64,000 nt of DNA from CAWGUU01 sp963825765 (GTDB lineage Bacteria > Actinomycetota > Acidimicrobiia > Acidimicrobiales > AC-14): positions 620,001 to 684,000 of the forward strand of contig CAWGUU010000003.1 of NCBI GenBank assembly GCA_963825765.1, written 5' to 3'. The notes under the pieces were generated by a model. That model saw only the letters and a program-made list of their open reading frames with translations, had not been told where the DNA came from and searched no databases. Made by a program: the position numbers and the translations under genes. This document shows positions 16,825 to 26,679 of this stretch, one piece after another. How positions within the stretch are numbered: position 1 is the stretch's first letter; each line of letters begins with the position of its first letter.

Positions 16825-17747
16825 GGCTGCGGGAAGACCTGCTCGCAGCCGGCGGCCGTCGAAGTCGGCGTCACGAAGCACTGGTCGGCACCGCTCTCGC
16901 CGAACAGGTTGTTGGTGCCGGCCCCCCCCAGCACGCGGTCGTTGCCATTGCCACCGAAGAGACGGTCGTTGCCGGCGCCACCGTCGATCTGGTCGTTGCC
17001 GTCGTTGCCGCAGATCGTGTCGTTGCCAGCCAGGCCCTGGATCGAGTCGCTCCCGCCCAAGCCCACGATCACGTCGTTGCCGGGCGTGCCGAAGATCGTG
17101 TCGTTGCCGGGTGTGCCGACGATCGTCGCCGTCTTGCCGTCGCACGCCGGCGGCGGCGGGACGGTCGTCGAGGTGGTCGTCGGGAGCGTTGAGGTGGAGG
17201 ACGACGTGGTCGTCGGGACGGTCGAGGTCGTCGTGGAGGACGACGTGGTCGTCGGGACGGTCGAGGTCGTCGTGGAGGACGACGTGGTCGTCGGGAGCGT
17301 CGTGGACGTGGAGGTCGTCGTGCTCCCCCCGGCGAAGCTGATCGGGGCCTCCTGCTGGCCGAACACGTTGTTGAGGGTGGCAACGACCCGGCACGGGTTG
17401 GCCGGATCGACGGCGCAGTTCACGTTCGTGGCGTCAGACGAGATGTATGTGCGGGTGACCGTGACCGGCACGGGGCCGAAGGTGCCCGACGCATTCGTCG
17501 TGAACGACCCGATGTCCTTGCACTCGTCGGCCCCCAAGCCGGGGTTGAACTTGCACTCGGAGATGGTGCCGGGCTGGTTGGCGGCAAATCCGTTCCCGCT
17601 GACGTTGACGTTCGCGCTATCGGGAAGGTTCGTACTGGGGGTGACTGTCACCGCCGCGAATGCGGCCTGCTGCATGTAGATGAGCACCAGAGCCGTGATG
17701 ACGACAAGGGCCATCCCGACGCGGAACCGGCGCGGAATTGCTTTCAT
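16821..17747 (-). CDS. secreted neocarzinostatin-fold / Thr-Ser linker / RTX calcium-binding fusion protein
   Basis: 308 residues. ATG 17747 is chosen because a GGAGGCGAG site lies just upstream; the frame extends six codons further. A signal peptide ends near AAFA (~31). Residues ~32-138 match the neocarzinostatin apoprotein fold (VTVTPSTNLPDSANVNVSG, Cys pair ECKF/DECK, second pair NCAVDPANPC, then PISF). A Thr/Ser linker with 13-residue repeats follows, then about six RTX nonapeptides (GGxGNDxxx) to ~290, and a C-terminal Cys pair. The fold normally binds enediynes, but no enediyne genes are present. A secreted, calcium-stabilised adhesin or binder is my inference. Confidence 0.83.
   Translation of the reverse strand: MKAIPRRFRVGMALVVITALVLIYMQQAAFAAVTVTPSTNLPDSANVNVSGNGFAANQPGTISECKFNPGLGADECKDIGSFTTNASGTFGPVPVTVTRTYISSDATNVNCAVDPANPCRVVATLNNVFGQQEAPISFAGGSTTTSTSTTLPTTTSSSTTTSTVPTTTSSSTTTSTVPTTTSSSTSTLPTTTSTTVPPPPACDGKTATIVGTPGNDTIFGTPGNDVIVGLGGSDSIQGLAGNDTICGNDGNDQIDGGAGNDRLFGGNGNDRVLGGAGTNNLFGESGADQCFVTPTSTAAGCEQVFPQP
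17200..17310. repeat. 39-bp tandem repeat encoding the Thr/Ser linker
   Basis: Two identical 39-bp units (17200-17238 and 17239-17277) and a shortened third (from 17278) encode TTTSSSTTTSTVP in the linker of the neocarzinostatin/RTX protein. Unit length is a multiple of three, so copy changes only alter linker length. Confidence 0.85.
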
Positions 17748-17870
17748 CTCTCGCCTCCGCTGCACGCCGAATGTGGGGACCGCGCGTCCGCATCAGTCGT
17801 CATCGCACACCCTGCCCCTGACAAGTCGCTCACGGTACCCGGCCCGACTCTGCGGATCAACGGTTCTCGC

Positions 17871-20180
17871 TTAGGCGACCGGCACCTTGGGCGGCTGGTC
17901 GTGGACGTGGCCCTCGACGGCGACGTCGGGCAGGGCCTTGTCGAGCCACTTCGGCAGCCACCAGTTCTTGTCGCCCAGGAGCTCCATCGTGGCCGGCACG
18001 AGGAGGAGCCGGACGACGGTGGCGTCGATCAGGACCGCCACCGCCAGGCCCAGGCCGAAGAGCTTCGAGATCCTGTCGGCCTCCAGCAGGAAGCTGCCGA
18101 AGACGAACACCATGATCAGGGCGGCGGCGGTGATGACCCGGGCAGTGGCGGCCAGACCGTCGGCCACCGAGAGCCGGCTGTCGCCGGTGCGCTTCCACTC
18201 CTCCCGCACCCTGGAGAGCAGGAAGACCTCATAGTCCATCGACAGGCCGAACACGATGGCGAAGAGCATCATCGGCACGAACGGCTCGATCGGCGCGCCA
18301 TCGATGCCGAGCAGCGAGGCTCCCCATCCCTTCTGGAACACCGCCACGACGATCCCGAACGCGGCGCCGATCGAGAGCAGGTTCATCACCACCGCCTTGA
18401 GCGGCACCAGCACGGATCGGAAGACCGTCATCAGGAGCAGGAAGGAGAGGGCGAGCACCGCGCCGAAGAACAGCGGCAGGCGACTGGCCAGGTACTCGGA
18501 GAAGTCGACCTGGATGGCGACGGTGCCCGTGACGGCCACGTCGAGGCCGGTGTTCGCCGTCGCTGCCGGCAACACCGTGGTCCGGAGCCGTTCGACGAGC
18601 TTGGTCGTCGCCTCGTCCTGTGGGGACGTCGTCGGGATGACCCGCCACAGCGCCGCGGTTGCGGCGTCGGGGTTGTTTGGCACCGCGGGGGTGGCGAACT
18701 GGACACCCGGGTCGCGGGCGATGGCGTCGGTGACCGCCTGCAGCGTCGCCTGGGAGGTGCCGGGCGACACCTCCGAGACCACCATCAGGGGCCCGTTGAA
18801 CCCGGGACCGAATCCCTCGGCCAGCAGGTCGTAGGCCTTGCGGGTGGTGGTCTCCGCGGCGTAGTTGCCCTCGTCGGAGAAGCCGAGCCGCAGCCCCAGC
18901 ACGGGGAGTGCCAGCACGATCAGCAGGAGGGTTGCCCCGATCGCCGACGGCCAGGGGTGGTGCTGGACGAACCGGCTCCACCGGTAGGCCAGGGTCTCCT
19001 GGCGGGGCTTCGTCGCCGGCCGGGGAACCGGCCTGCGCAACGGTCGGACGACGAGGCTGAGCAACAGGATGACGACCGCCGGAGGCACAGTGATGAGAAC
19101 GACGATCGGTGCGTTCAGGCCGACTCCCAGCAGGCCGATGGCCACCAGGGCGGCGGCGATCAGGCCCCGCCACCTGGTGAGCTCGACCCTGTTGCCGGCG
19201 AAGCCGAGCAGGGCCGGGAGCAGGGTCAGCGACGCCAACATGGTCATGGCCACGACCGTTGCCGCACCGATCGCCAGTCCCGAGATGAAGCTGATCTGCA
19301 TCAGGAGCATGCCGAGCAGCGAGATGACGACCGTGGTGCCGGCAAAGGCAACCGACCTGCCGGCGGTGTCGAGGGCGGCGGTGATGGCCGGCTTGATGTC
19401 GTCGCCTTTGTGGAGCTGCTCCCGGAAGCGGGTGACGATGAACAGGGCGTAGTCGATCCCGACGCCCAGGCCGATCATGGTGCCGAGGATGGTGGCGAAG
19501 TCGGGGATCGTGACGAGATTCGTCAGGAACCCGACGGTGATCGTGCCGATGCCGATCCCGGCCAGGGCGACCGCGATCGGCAGGCCCATGGCCAGCACCG
19601 ACCCGAAGGCCAGGACGAGGATGACCATGGCGAAGGCAACACCCAGCAGCTCGGAGTTGGGGGGCTCGAACTCGCCGAAGATGGCGCCGCCGAGCTCGAT
19701 CTGGACTCCGTCGATCGTTGGCAGGGCCTTCTTGATGTCCGTGGAGATCTGGGTGGCGTTCTCGAAGGTGATGTCCGGGTTCAGCTCCACGACCGCGTAG
19801 CCGATGTCACCCTGGTGGCCGGGGCGGTTCGTGATCTGGTTCGAGCCCTCCTCCGAGTAGGGGCTGACCACGCGGGAAACGCCCTTGACCCCGCCAACCA
19901 CGCCGAAGACCGGCTCCATCGCACTTTGGACCCTCGGATCGCGGACACCGGTCTCCGACCGGAAGACGATCGTCCCGCTCTCGCCCGTGCCCTGGCCGCC
20001 GAAGTGCTCGTCGAGGATCTCGAAGCCCTGGCGGCTCTCGACGTCGGGCAGGTTGAAGTCGGCCTTGTAGGAGGTGCCGACGTTGCTCATGACGGCGCCA
20101 CCTACGACGATGATGAAGAACCAGCCGATGACGACCTTCCTGCGGTTGTCATGGCACCAGGCACCCAGGCGACCGAACAC
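17871..20180 (-). CDS. MMPL/RND-type membrane transporter
   Basis: 769 residues from GTG 20180, preceded by a GGAAGGA site; the longer open frame upstream is not related. Twelve helices in the MMPL layout: an N-terminal helix, a ~150-residue outside loop, five helices including GLGVGIDYALFIV, a second outside domain and the repeat with FGLSMDYEVFLL. The two GxxxDY segments are the proton-relay motifs of this family. Actinobacterial MMPL proteins export lipids or siderophores to the envelope. Substrate unknown. Confidence 0.9.
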   Translation of the reverse strand: MFGRLGAWCHDNRRKVVIGWFFIIVVGGAVMSNVGTSYKADFNLPDVESRQGFEILDEHFGGQGTGESGTIVFRSETGVRDPRVQSAMEPVFGVVGGVKGVSRVVSPYSEEGSNQITNRPGHQGDIGYAVVELNPDITFENATQISTDIKKALPTIDGVQIELGGAIFGEFEPPNSELLGVAFAMVILVLAFGSVLAMGLPIAVALAGIGIGTITVGFLTNLVTIPDFATILGTMIGLGVGIDYALFIVTRFREQLHKGDDIKPAITAALDTAGRSVAFAGTTVVISLLGMLLMQISFISGLAIGAATVVAMTMLASLTLLPALLGFAGNRVELTRWRGLIAAALVAIGLLGVGLNAPIVVLITVPPAVVILLLSLVVRPLRRPVPRPATKPRQETLAYRWSRFVQHHPWPSAIGATLLLIVLALPVLGLRLGFSDEGNYAAETTTRKAYDLLAEGFGPGFNGPLMVVSEVSPGTSQATLQAVTDAIARDPGVQFATPAVPNNPDAATAALWRVIPTTSPQDEATTKLVERLRTTVLPAATANTGLDVAVTGTVAIQVDFSEYLASRLPLFFGAVLALSFLLLMTVFRSVLVPLKAVVMNLLSIGAAFGIVVAVFQKGWGASLLGIDGAPIEPFVPMMLFAIVFGLSMDYEVFLLSRVREEWKRTGDSRLSVADGLAATARVITAAALIMVFVFGSFLLEADRISKLFGLGLAVAVLIDATVVRLLLVPATMELLGDKNWWLPKWLDKALPDVAVEGHVHDQPPKVPVA

Positions 20181-20230
20181 GTGGCACGTCCTTCCACAAG
20201 TAGCGGGGGGGTCGCCCCATGCTAGGGAAC

Positions 20231-21055
20231 TCAGGCGGGTCTTGTCGGGAGAATTGCCCTCTCGGCTATCCCGGGCCGGTGGCCGCGTCGTGCCCAGACG
20301 ACCCGAATCTCCTCCAGGGTCTTGCCCCGCGTCTCGGGCACCTTGCGGTCGATCCAGACGAACGTGACCGCGCACAGCACGGCGAAGAGCAGGAAGGTCG
20401 CGGTCTCCCCGATGGCATCCAGCAGGTTCAGGAAGGTCATGCTGACGACGAACGCCGCCGCCCAGTTGGCAGCGGTGGCCACCGACACCGCCCGGCCCCG
20501 GATCGAGCTGGGGTAGATCTCGGCGATCACGGTCCAGACGACGGGCCCCAGGGAGAAGGCGAACGAGGCGATGTAGACCACCAGGGAGACCAGGGTGATG
20601 ATCCCGACGGTGCTCGACGCACCGCCGGCGGTCGTCGACTCGTGGAGGAAGGCGAAGGCCAGGCCCACCGCGGTCAGGCTGACGCCCATACCCACGAGAC
20701 CCGTGAGCAACAGGGGCCGGCGGCCGAACCCCTCGACGAACACCACGGCGATGAACGTGGCAGCCACGGTCACGGCTCCGACCGCGAACAGGGTGGCGGT
20801 GGTCTGCTCGGCGGCGGTCGTGAAACCGGCCAGGTCGAAGATCCGGTCGGCGTAGTAGATGATGGCGTTGATGCCCGTGACCTGCTGGAACACGGCCAGA
20901 CCGACGCCGACCCCCAGGGCCCGACGGACCCCGGGACTGAACACCTCGCCCCAGGACGCCGCGGCGTCGTCCTTCATGCTCTCGGCGACGGCGTCCAGAC
21001 GGGTCGGCGTCCGCTCCCCCCTGCGTGCGCTCCAGGGCATGGTCCCAGTGGCCAT
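20231..21055 (-). pseudogene. C-terminal half of an MFS sugar porter (5'-truncated)
   Basis: 274 residues that cover only the last six helices of a sugar-porter family transporter. The central-loop text DAVAESMKDDAAASWGEVF is followed by QQVTGINAIIYYA (helix 7), EGFGRRPLL, PSSIRGRAVSVATAANW and the closing VPETRGKTLEEI. Helices 1-6 and the substrate half-site are missing, and no remnant is seen upstream in 21056-21252. The ORF has a start codon, so a short protein could still be made, but transport seems unlikely. Confidence 0.8.
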
Positions 21056-21068
21056 GTTCCCCCCTAAC

Positions 21069-21092
21069 CGGGAGGGGGCGAACCCCCTCCCG
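21069..21092. terminator. perfect 10-bp-stem hairpin with CGAA loop
   Basis: CGGGAGGGGG, loop CGAA, CCCCCTCCCG. It lies between the truncated porter and ctaF, immediately after the point where the porter's missing half would begin. No T tract on either strand, so terminator activity is a guess; it could also mark a rearrangement junction. The rest of 21056-21252 shows nothing else. Confidence 0.45.
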
Positions 21093-21252
21093 ACCTCCCC
21101 CAGGGCGACCCCTGCGGGCCGCTACGGCACACGCTGATCGTCTGTCCCCGAACAATCGTCCACCTGGCGCGGGTTCTCATCCCCCGTGCGGGTGTGATCA
21201 GGGGAGTTTCGGGTCCCCCGGGCGACCTTCCGCCGAACTGGGGCACCGGCGG

Positions 21253-21675
21253 TTACGGGCCCGGGGGATCGCCGTCAGGATGGCCCTCCTCCGGGCCCCT
21301 CCTACCTTCCAGGATGGCGCTCGGCACCCCGATCGCCACCAGCAGGAACCCGGGGAGCGCCATCCAGATCCCGAACACCAGGCCGACACCGGCGATGGCC
21401 AGGCCGATGGCCAGGACGAGGGGCCACACGCTGTACTCCGGGAACGACCCGACCCGGCCGGCGCCGTCGGCGACCGTCGCCTCGCCCTGGTCCTCGGGAC
21501 GCGGCGGGTGCTTGCGCGACGTCAGGATCAGGTAGGCGCCGGGGATGGTGCCGAGGATGGCGGTCGACAGCAGCAGGACGCTGCCGGCGTCCTCGTAGCT
21601 CGTGAACCAGTAGATGGCGCCGACGACCAGGAAGAACGCGGCAAGTCCGGCGAAGATCTGGCCCTCTATCTTCAT
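21253..21675 (-). CDS. ctaF: cytochrome c oxidase subunit IV, actinobacterial type
   Basis: 140 residues. It begins MKIEGQIFAGLAAFF and has the four-helix layout of actinobacterial CtaF (helices ~8-27, 33-52, 86-104, 108-127), including WFTSYEDAG and GAYLIL. It is the small fourth subunit of the aa3 oxidase. It is the last gene of the ctaE-qcrCAB-ctaCDF operon. Its ATG overlaps the stop of the last of four tandem mini-ORFs (21672-21731), and no separate Shine-Dalgarno is seen in front of it, so its translation may depend on that relay. Confidence 0.92.
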   Translation of the reverse strand: MKIEGQIFAGLAAFFLVVGAIYWFTSYEDAGSVLLLSTAILGTIPGAYLILTSRKHPPRPEDQGEATVADGAGRVGSFPEYSVWPLVLAIGLAIAGVGLVFGIWMALPGFLLVAIGVPSAILEGRRGPEEGHPDGDPPGP

Positions 21676-21731
21676 TTGGCTATCTTCATTTGGCTATCTT
21701 CATTTGGCTATCTTCATTTGGCTGTCTTCAT
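21672..21731 (-). promoter_or_regulatory. relay of four overlapping 5-codon mini-ORFs leading into ctaF
   Basis: Reading the minus strand, ATG at 21731 (MKTAK, stop) overlaps ATG 21717 (MKIAK, stop), which overlaps ATG 21703 and then ATG 21689, each through ATGA with a 14-nt period. The last stop (21674-21672) overlaps the ctaF ATG (21675). An AGGGGGA site lies 7 nt before the first ATG, 27 nt after the ctaD stop. The peptides copy the first residues of CtaF (MKI). Confidence 0.8.
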
Positions 21732-21758
21732 GGGCGGGTCCCCCTGGCCCGAATCTTC

Positions 21759-23440
<1,682 letters not shown>

Positions 23441-23444
<4 letters not shown>

Positions 23445-24271
23445 TGAGCGGTGCTCCCCCCCTGGCCGGTCAGCCAGGTGTCGAACTCGGCGGTTCCCAC
23501 CACCGAGACGTCGAACAGCATGTCGGCGTGGCGCAAGCCGCAGAACTCGGCGCAATGGCCCCGGAACGTGCCCGTCTCGATCGGGTGGAGGTCGAACCGG
23601 TTGGTGATGCCGGGTACGGCATCGCGCTTGTAGAGGAACCTGGGGACGTAGAACGAGTGGACGACGTCGACCGACACCAGGGTGATCCTCGTGGTCCGGT
23701 CGACGGGCAGGACGAGCACCGGCCGGTCGGAGCCCTGGCTGGAGACGGTGACGCCGGTGCCCTGGTACCGGAACTCCCACCCCCACTGGAACCCGGTGAC
23801 CTCCACCTGCACCGCCGGCGACGGGGAGACCGCCTGGACCCTCTCCTGGGTCCTGACGGTGAAGTAGAAGAGCCCGGCCACGATGAGCAGCGGGATGATC
23901 GTGTAGGTGACCTCGAGGGGGTAGTTGAACTCCCGCTGGGACGGGATCGAGTCGTCGCCCCGCCGCCGGAACCGCACGATGACGAACAGGATCAGCGCCA
24001 GCACGATGCCGCCGACGATCAGGGCGGCGACCACCGACCCCTGCCACAGCCGGTAGGTGTCCTGGCCCTGGCGGGTTGCGCCCTCGGGAGCACCGAAGCC
24101 GGACAGCTCGCAGCCGGAGAAGCCGATGACGGCCGCAACGGCCCCCGCGGCGACCGACATCCTCCTCGCGGCGACAGGCATCCTCCTCGCGGCGACAGGG
24201 ATCCTCGCGGCGACAGGCATCCTCCTCGCGGCGACAGGGATCCTCCGCCGCGCCGCGCCGTGCCGGATCAC
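23441..24271 (-). CDS. ctaC: cytochrome c oxidase subunit II with CuA site
   Basis: 276 residues from GTG 24271, which overlaps the qcrB stop (GTGA). The N-terminus holds five copies of a 7-residue unit (RMPVAAR-like) leading into a lipoprotein-like signal (VAAVIGFSGC), two helices, and the CuA domain with VHSFYVP and RGHCAEFCGLRHADM (Cys, Glu, Cys, His, Met). It accepts electrons from the cytochrome c domains of QcrC. Several in-frame ATGs in the repeat (for example 24238, 24199, 24178, 24160 region) could serve as starts, so the true N-terminus is open. Confidence 0.93.
24158..24246. repeat. 21-bp repeat at the start of ctaC
   Basis: Three full 21-bp copies (24158-24178, 24179-24199, 24218-24238) and one 18-bp copy (24200-24217) of a unit encoding (R)RMPVAAR on the minus strand. 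Each full unit carries GAGGAGGATG, a Shine-Dalgarno-like run touching an ATG. The repeat is in frame with ctaC and supplies repeated start-site modules and arginines for the signal peptide. Confidence 0.8.
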
Positions 24272-25740
24272 GAGCCCGGCCCTTGCTCGGCCGGTTCCGC
24301 GTCCGGCAGCGGCTCGGGGTCGAGCTCCTCGACGGTGCCGGTGGGCGGTGGGGCCGGATGGGCGTCGTAGCCGCCGGCGGGCGAGCGGTCGAACAGCGCC
24401 GGGGTCCGGCGGCGGCCACCGCCCGAGGCGGCCAGGCCCTTGCAGATCCGGTGGGTGAAGACGGCCATTACCGCGGGTACGACGAAGATGGCGATCCGGA
24501 ACGTCCAGACCAGGGAGTTCACCGACGTCTTCAGGAAGACGGCCAGCACGTCGGTCGAGCCGGCGAAGAAGAGGACGATGTAGAAGCTCAGGGTGGCGGC
24601 GCCGAGGGCCGTGCGCAGCGGGTTGTCGCGAGGCTTGTCGAGCAGGTTGTGCGGGTCGCGGTCCTTGCTGAACCGGGCCTCGAGCAGGGGCCATGCGTAC
24701 AGCAGGGTGAAGGTGAGGGTGGCCAGCACGACGCCCGGGAAGAAGGGGTTGGGGATCTCGAAGCCGTACGCCCGTATCTCCCAGGGCGGCATGACCCGCA
24801 GCGCCCCCTCCAGCCAGCCCATGTAGTAGTCGGGCTGCGAGGCCGAGCTGACCTGCTCCGAGACGAACGGCCCGTACAGCCAGATCGGGTTGATCTGGGC
24901 CAGGCCGCCGAGCGCGGCGACCACCCCGCCCACCATGAAGAACAGCCCGACGCTCTTGGCCGCGTAGGTCGGCCAAAGGGGCGACCCGACGACGTTGTCC
25001 TCGGTGGCCCCCTTGATCTTGAACTGGGTGTGCTTCTGGTGCCACATGATCCCGAGGTGGGCGACCAGGAGGATGGCGATGGCGGCCGGCACGAGCAGGA
25101 TGTGGATGCCGTAGAGGCGGGAGATGATGATGTCGGCCGGGAACTCGCCGCCGAAGAGCAGGAATGCCATCCAGGTTCCGATGAGCGGAATCGACAGCAG
25201 GATCGAGTAGGCGATCCTCAGGCCGGTGCCCGACAGCTGGTCGTCCGGCAGGGAGTACCCGGCGAACCCGTTGAGGATGACCAGGAGCATGAGGCTCACC
25301 CCGATCATCCAGTTGATTTCGCGGGGACGGCGGAAGGCGCCGGTGAAGAACACCCGGCACAGGTGCACGACGATGGCGCCGAAGAACACGAGGGCGGCCC
25401 AGTGGTGCATCTGGCGCATGACCAGGCCGGCCCGCACGTCGAAGGTGATGTCGAGCGTGGACTGGTAGGCGGCCGACATCTTCACGCCCCGCAGCGGGGC
25501 GTAGGACCCGTCGTAGACCACCTGCTCGAGGCTGGCGTTGAAGAAGAACGTCAGGAAGATCCCGGTGATGAGCAGGACCACGAACGAGTAGAGGGCGATC
25601 TCGCCGATCATGAACGACCAGTGGTCGGGAAAGATCTTGTTGAGCGCCCGCCTGATGAAGCGCGACGCCGCCAGCCTGTCGTCGAAGTAGGCGCCCAGGT
25701 TCGCCACCCTCCGGGCGAGGCCCTTCCGGTTCCGGCTCAC
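24268..25740 (-). CDS. qcrB: menaquinol-cytochrome c reductase cytochrome b subunit
   Basis: 490 residues from GTG 25740, overlapping the qcrA stop. Heme-binding histidines lie in RQMHHWAALVFFGAIVVHLCR and LLVAHLGIMWHQKH. The quinol-site motif is PDYYMGWLEG in place of PEWY, as expected in actinobacteria. The C-terminal region adds helices and a charged tail (PLLEARFSKDRDPHNLLDKP and beyond), again typical of the bc1-aa3 supercomplex. It oxidises menaquinol and feeds QcrA/QcrC. Confidence 0.96.
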   Translation of the reverse strand: MSRNRKGLARRVANLGAYFDDRLAASRFIRRALNKIFPDHWSFMIGEIALYSFVVLLITGIFLTFFFNASLEQVVYDGSYAPLRGVKMSAAYQSTLDITFDVRAGLVMRQMHHWAALVFFGAIVVHLCRVFFTGAFRRPREINWMIGVSLMLLVILNGFAGYSLPDDQLSGTGLRIAYSILLSIPLIGTWMAFLLFGGEFPADIIISRLYGIHILLVPAAIAILLVAHLGIMWHQKHTQFKIKGATEDNVVGSPLWPTYAAKSVGLFFMVGGVVAALGGLAQINPIWLYGPFVSEQVSSASQPDYYMGWLEGALRVMPPWEIRAYGFEIPNPFFPGVVLATLTFTLLYAWPLLEARFSKDRDPHNLLDKPRDNPLRTALGAATLSFYIVLFFAGSTDVLAVFLKTSVNSLVWTFRIAIFVVPAVMAVFTHRICKGLAASGGGRRRTPALFDRSPAGGYDAHPAPPPTGTVEELDPEPLPDAEPAEQGPGS

Positions 25741-26669
25741 CGTGAGCGGTTCCAGAAGCCGGGGCCGACGGGCTCGTCGTAGTCGCCCTGGGCCTGCAGG
25801 AACCCGTCGGGACCGACCTCGATGGCCAGCTGGGGCAGCGACCGGGTGGCGGGCCCGAAGACGGGCCTGCACCCCTCCAGCACGGCGAAGGTCGACTGGT
25901 GGCAGGGGCACAGCATCTGCTTGCGGTCGTGCTCGTAGAGGCCGACGGGGCAGCCGGCGTGGGTGCACAGCTTGGAGAACGCCAGATAGCCCATGGGCGA
26001 CCAGGCCTCCCGACCCGGCCTGGTGGTCACCGGCTGGTCCGAGACCCGCAGCAGCAGCGTCTGGGAGTCGTCGGCGCCGATGTTGCCCTCCGGGAACACG
26101 GTGTAGACGCCCCCGACCTCGAGGTCGTCGATGCCGACGAACTTTCCGTCGGGCGTCACGAGTCGCGAACCGGCCCTCCATTCCGTCTGCTTCAAGCTGT
26201 TGCCGGGGCTGGGACCGAGGGACCGGATGGGGAAGACGAGGGCGGTGCCGAGCGCGCCAAAGCCGCCGGCCAGGAGGACCAGCAGCATCTTGCGGCGGGT
26301 GAAGGCCTCGCCGCGCTCGAAGGACTCCTCGAACGCCTCTCGGTCCTCCTCCGAGCCGATCAGGTTCTCCCGCTGCTGCTCGAACGGGCCCTGGGGCATG
26401 AGGTTCCGGCCCCACAGGGTGATCCCGAAGCCCAGGCCGCAGAGGCAGAAGAACAGCAGGACTCCCTCGACCTGGGTCTGGCCGCCCAGGGCGTAGGTCA
26501 CGGCGAGGCCCAACCCGGCGACGGTGGCCACGACGAACGACGTGGCGATGGCCCTCTCGGCCTGGCGGGCGTGCGGGCTGGACGGGTCCAGATGGCCGTC
26601 GTGGACGGCGCCGGTAACGGGCTCGGTGGCGCCGTCGCCGGTGCCGATGTCGGGACGCTCGTCGCTCAT
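25737..26669 (-). CDS. qcrA: Rieske iron-sulfur subunit of the bc1 complex
   Basis: 310 residues. Three N-terminal helices (about 42-62, 68-85 and 128-150) precede the Rieske domain with CTHAGCPVG and CPCHQSTF, which hold the 2Fe-2S cluster (two Cys, two His). The three-helix N-terminus is the actinobacterial form. Its stop overlaps qcrB; the qcrC stop lies 10 bp upstream. Confidence 0.96.
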   Translation of the reverse strand: MSDERPDIGTGDGATEPVTGAVHDGHLDPSSPHARQAERAIATSFVVATVAGLGLAVTYALGGQTQVEGVLLFFCLCGLGFGITLWGRNLMPQGPFEQQRENLIGSEEDREAFEESFERGEAFTRRKMLLVLLAGGFGALGTALVFPIRSLGPSPGNSLKQTEWRAGSRLVTPDGKFVGIDDLEVGGVYTVFPEGNIGADDSQTLLLRVSDQPVTTRPGREAWSPMGYLAFSKLCTHAGCPVGLYEHDRKQMLCPCHQSTFAVLEGCRPVFGPATRSLPQLAIEVGPDGFLQAQGDYDEPVGPGFWNRSR

Positions 26670-26679
26670 CTGGGCTCGC

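Noticed and set aside
17871..21155. 1094-residue version of the MMPL gene
   Set aside because: Residues before GTG 20180 are the antisense/out-of-frame reading of the MFS gene; a Shine-Dalgarno and the family N-terminus place the start at 20180.
21666..21721. Short direct repeats as a CRISPR array
   Set aside because: Units are adjacent without spacers and are 14 bp long; no cas gene is present. The same holds for 44850-44919 and 63068-63118.
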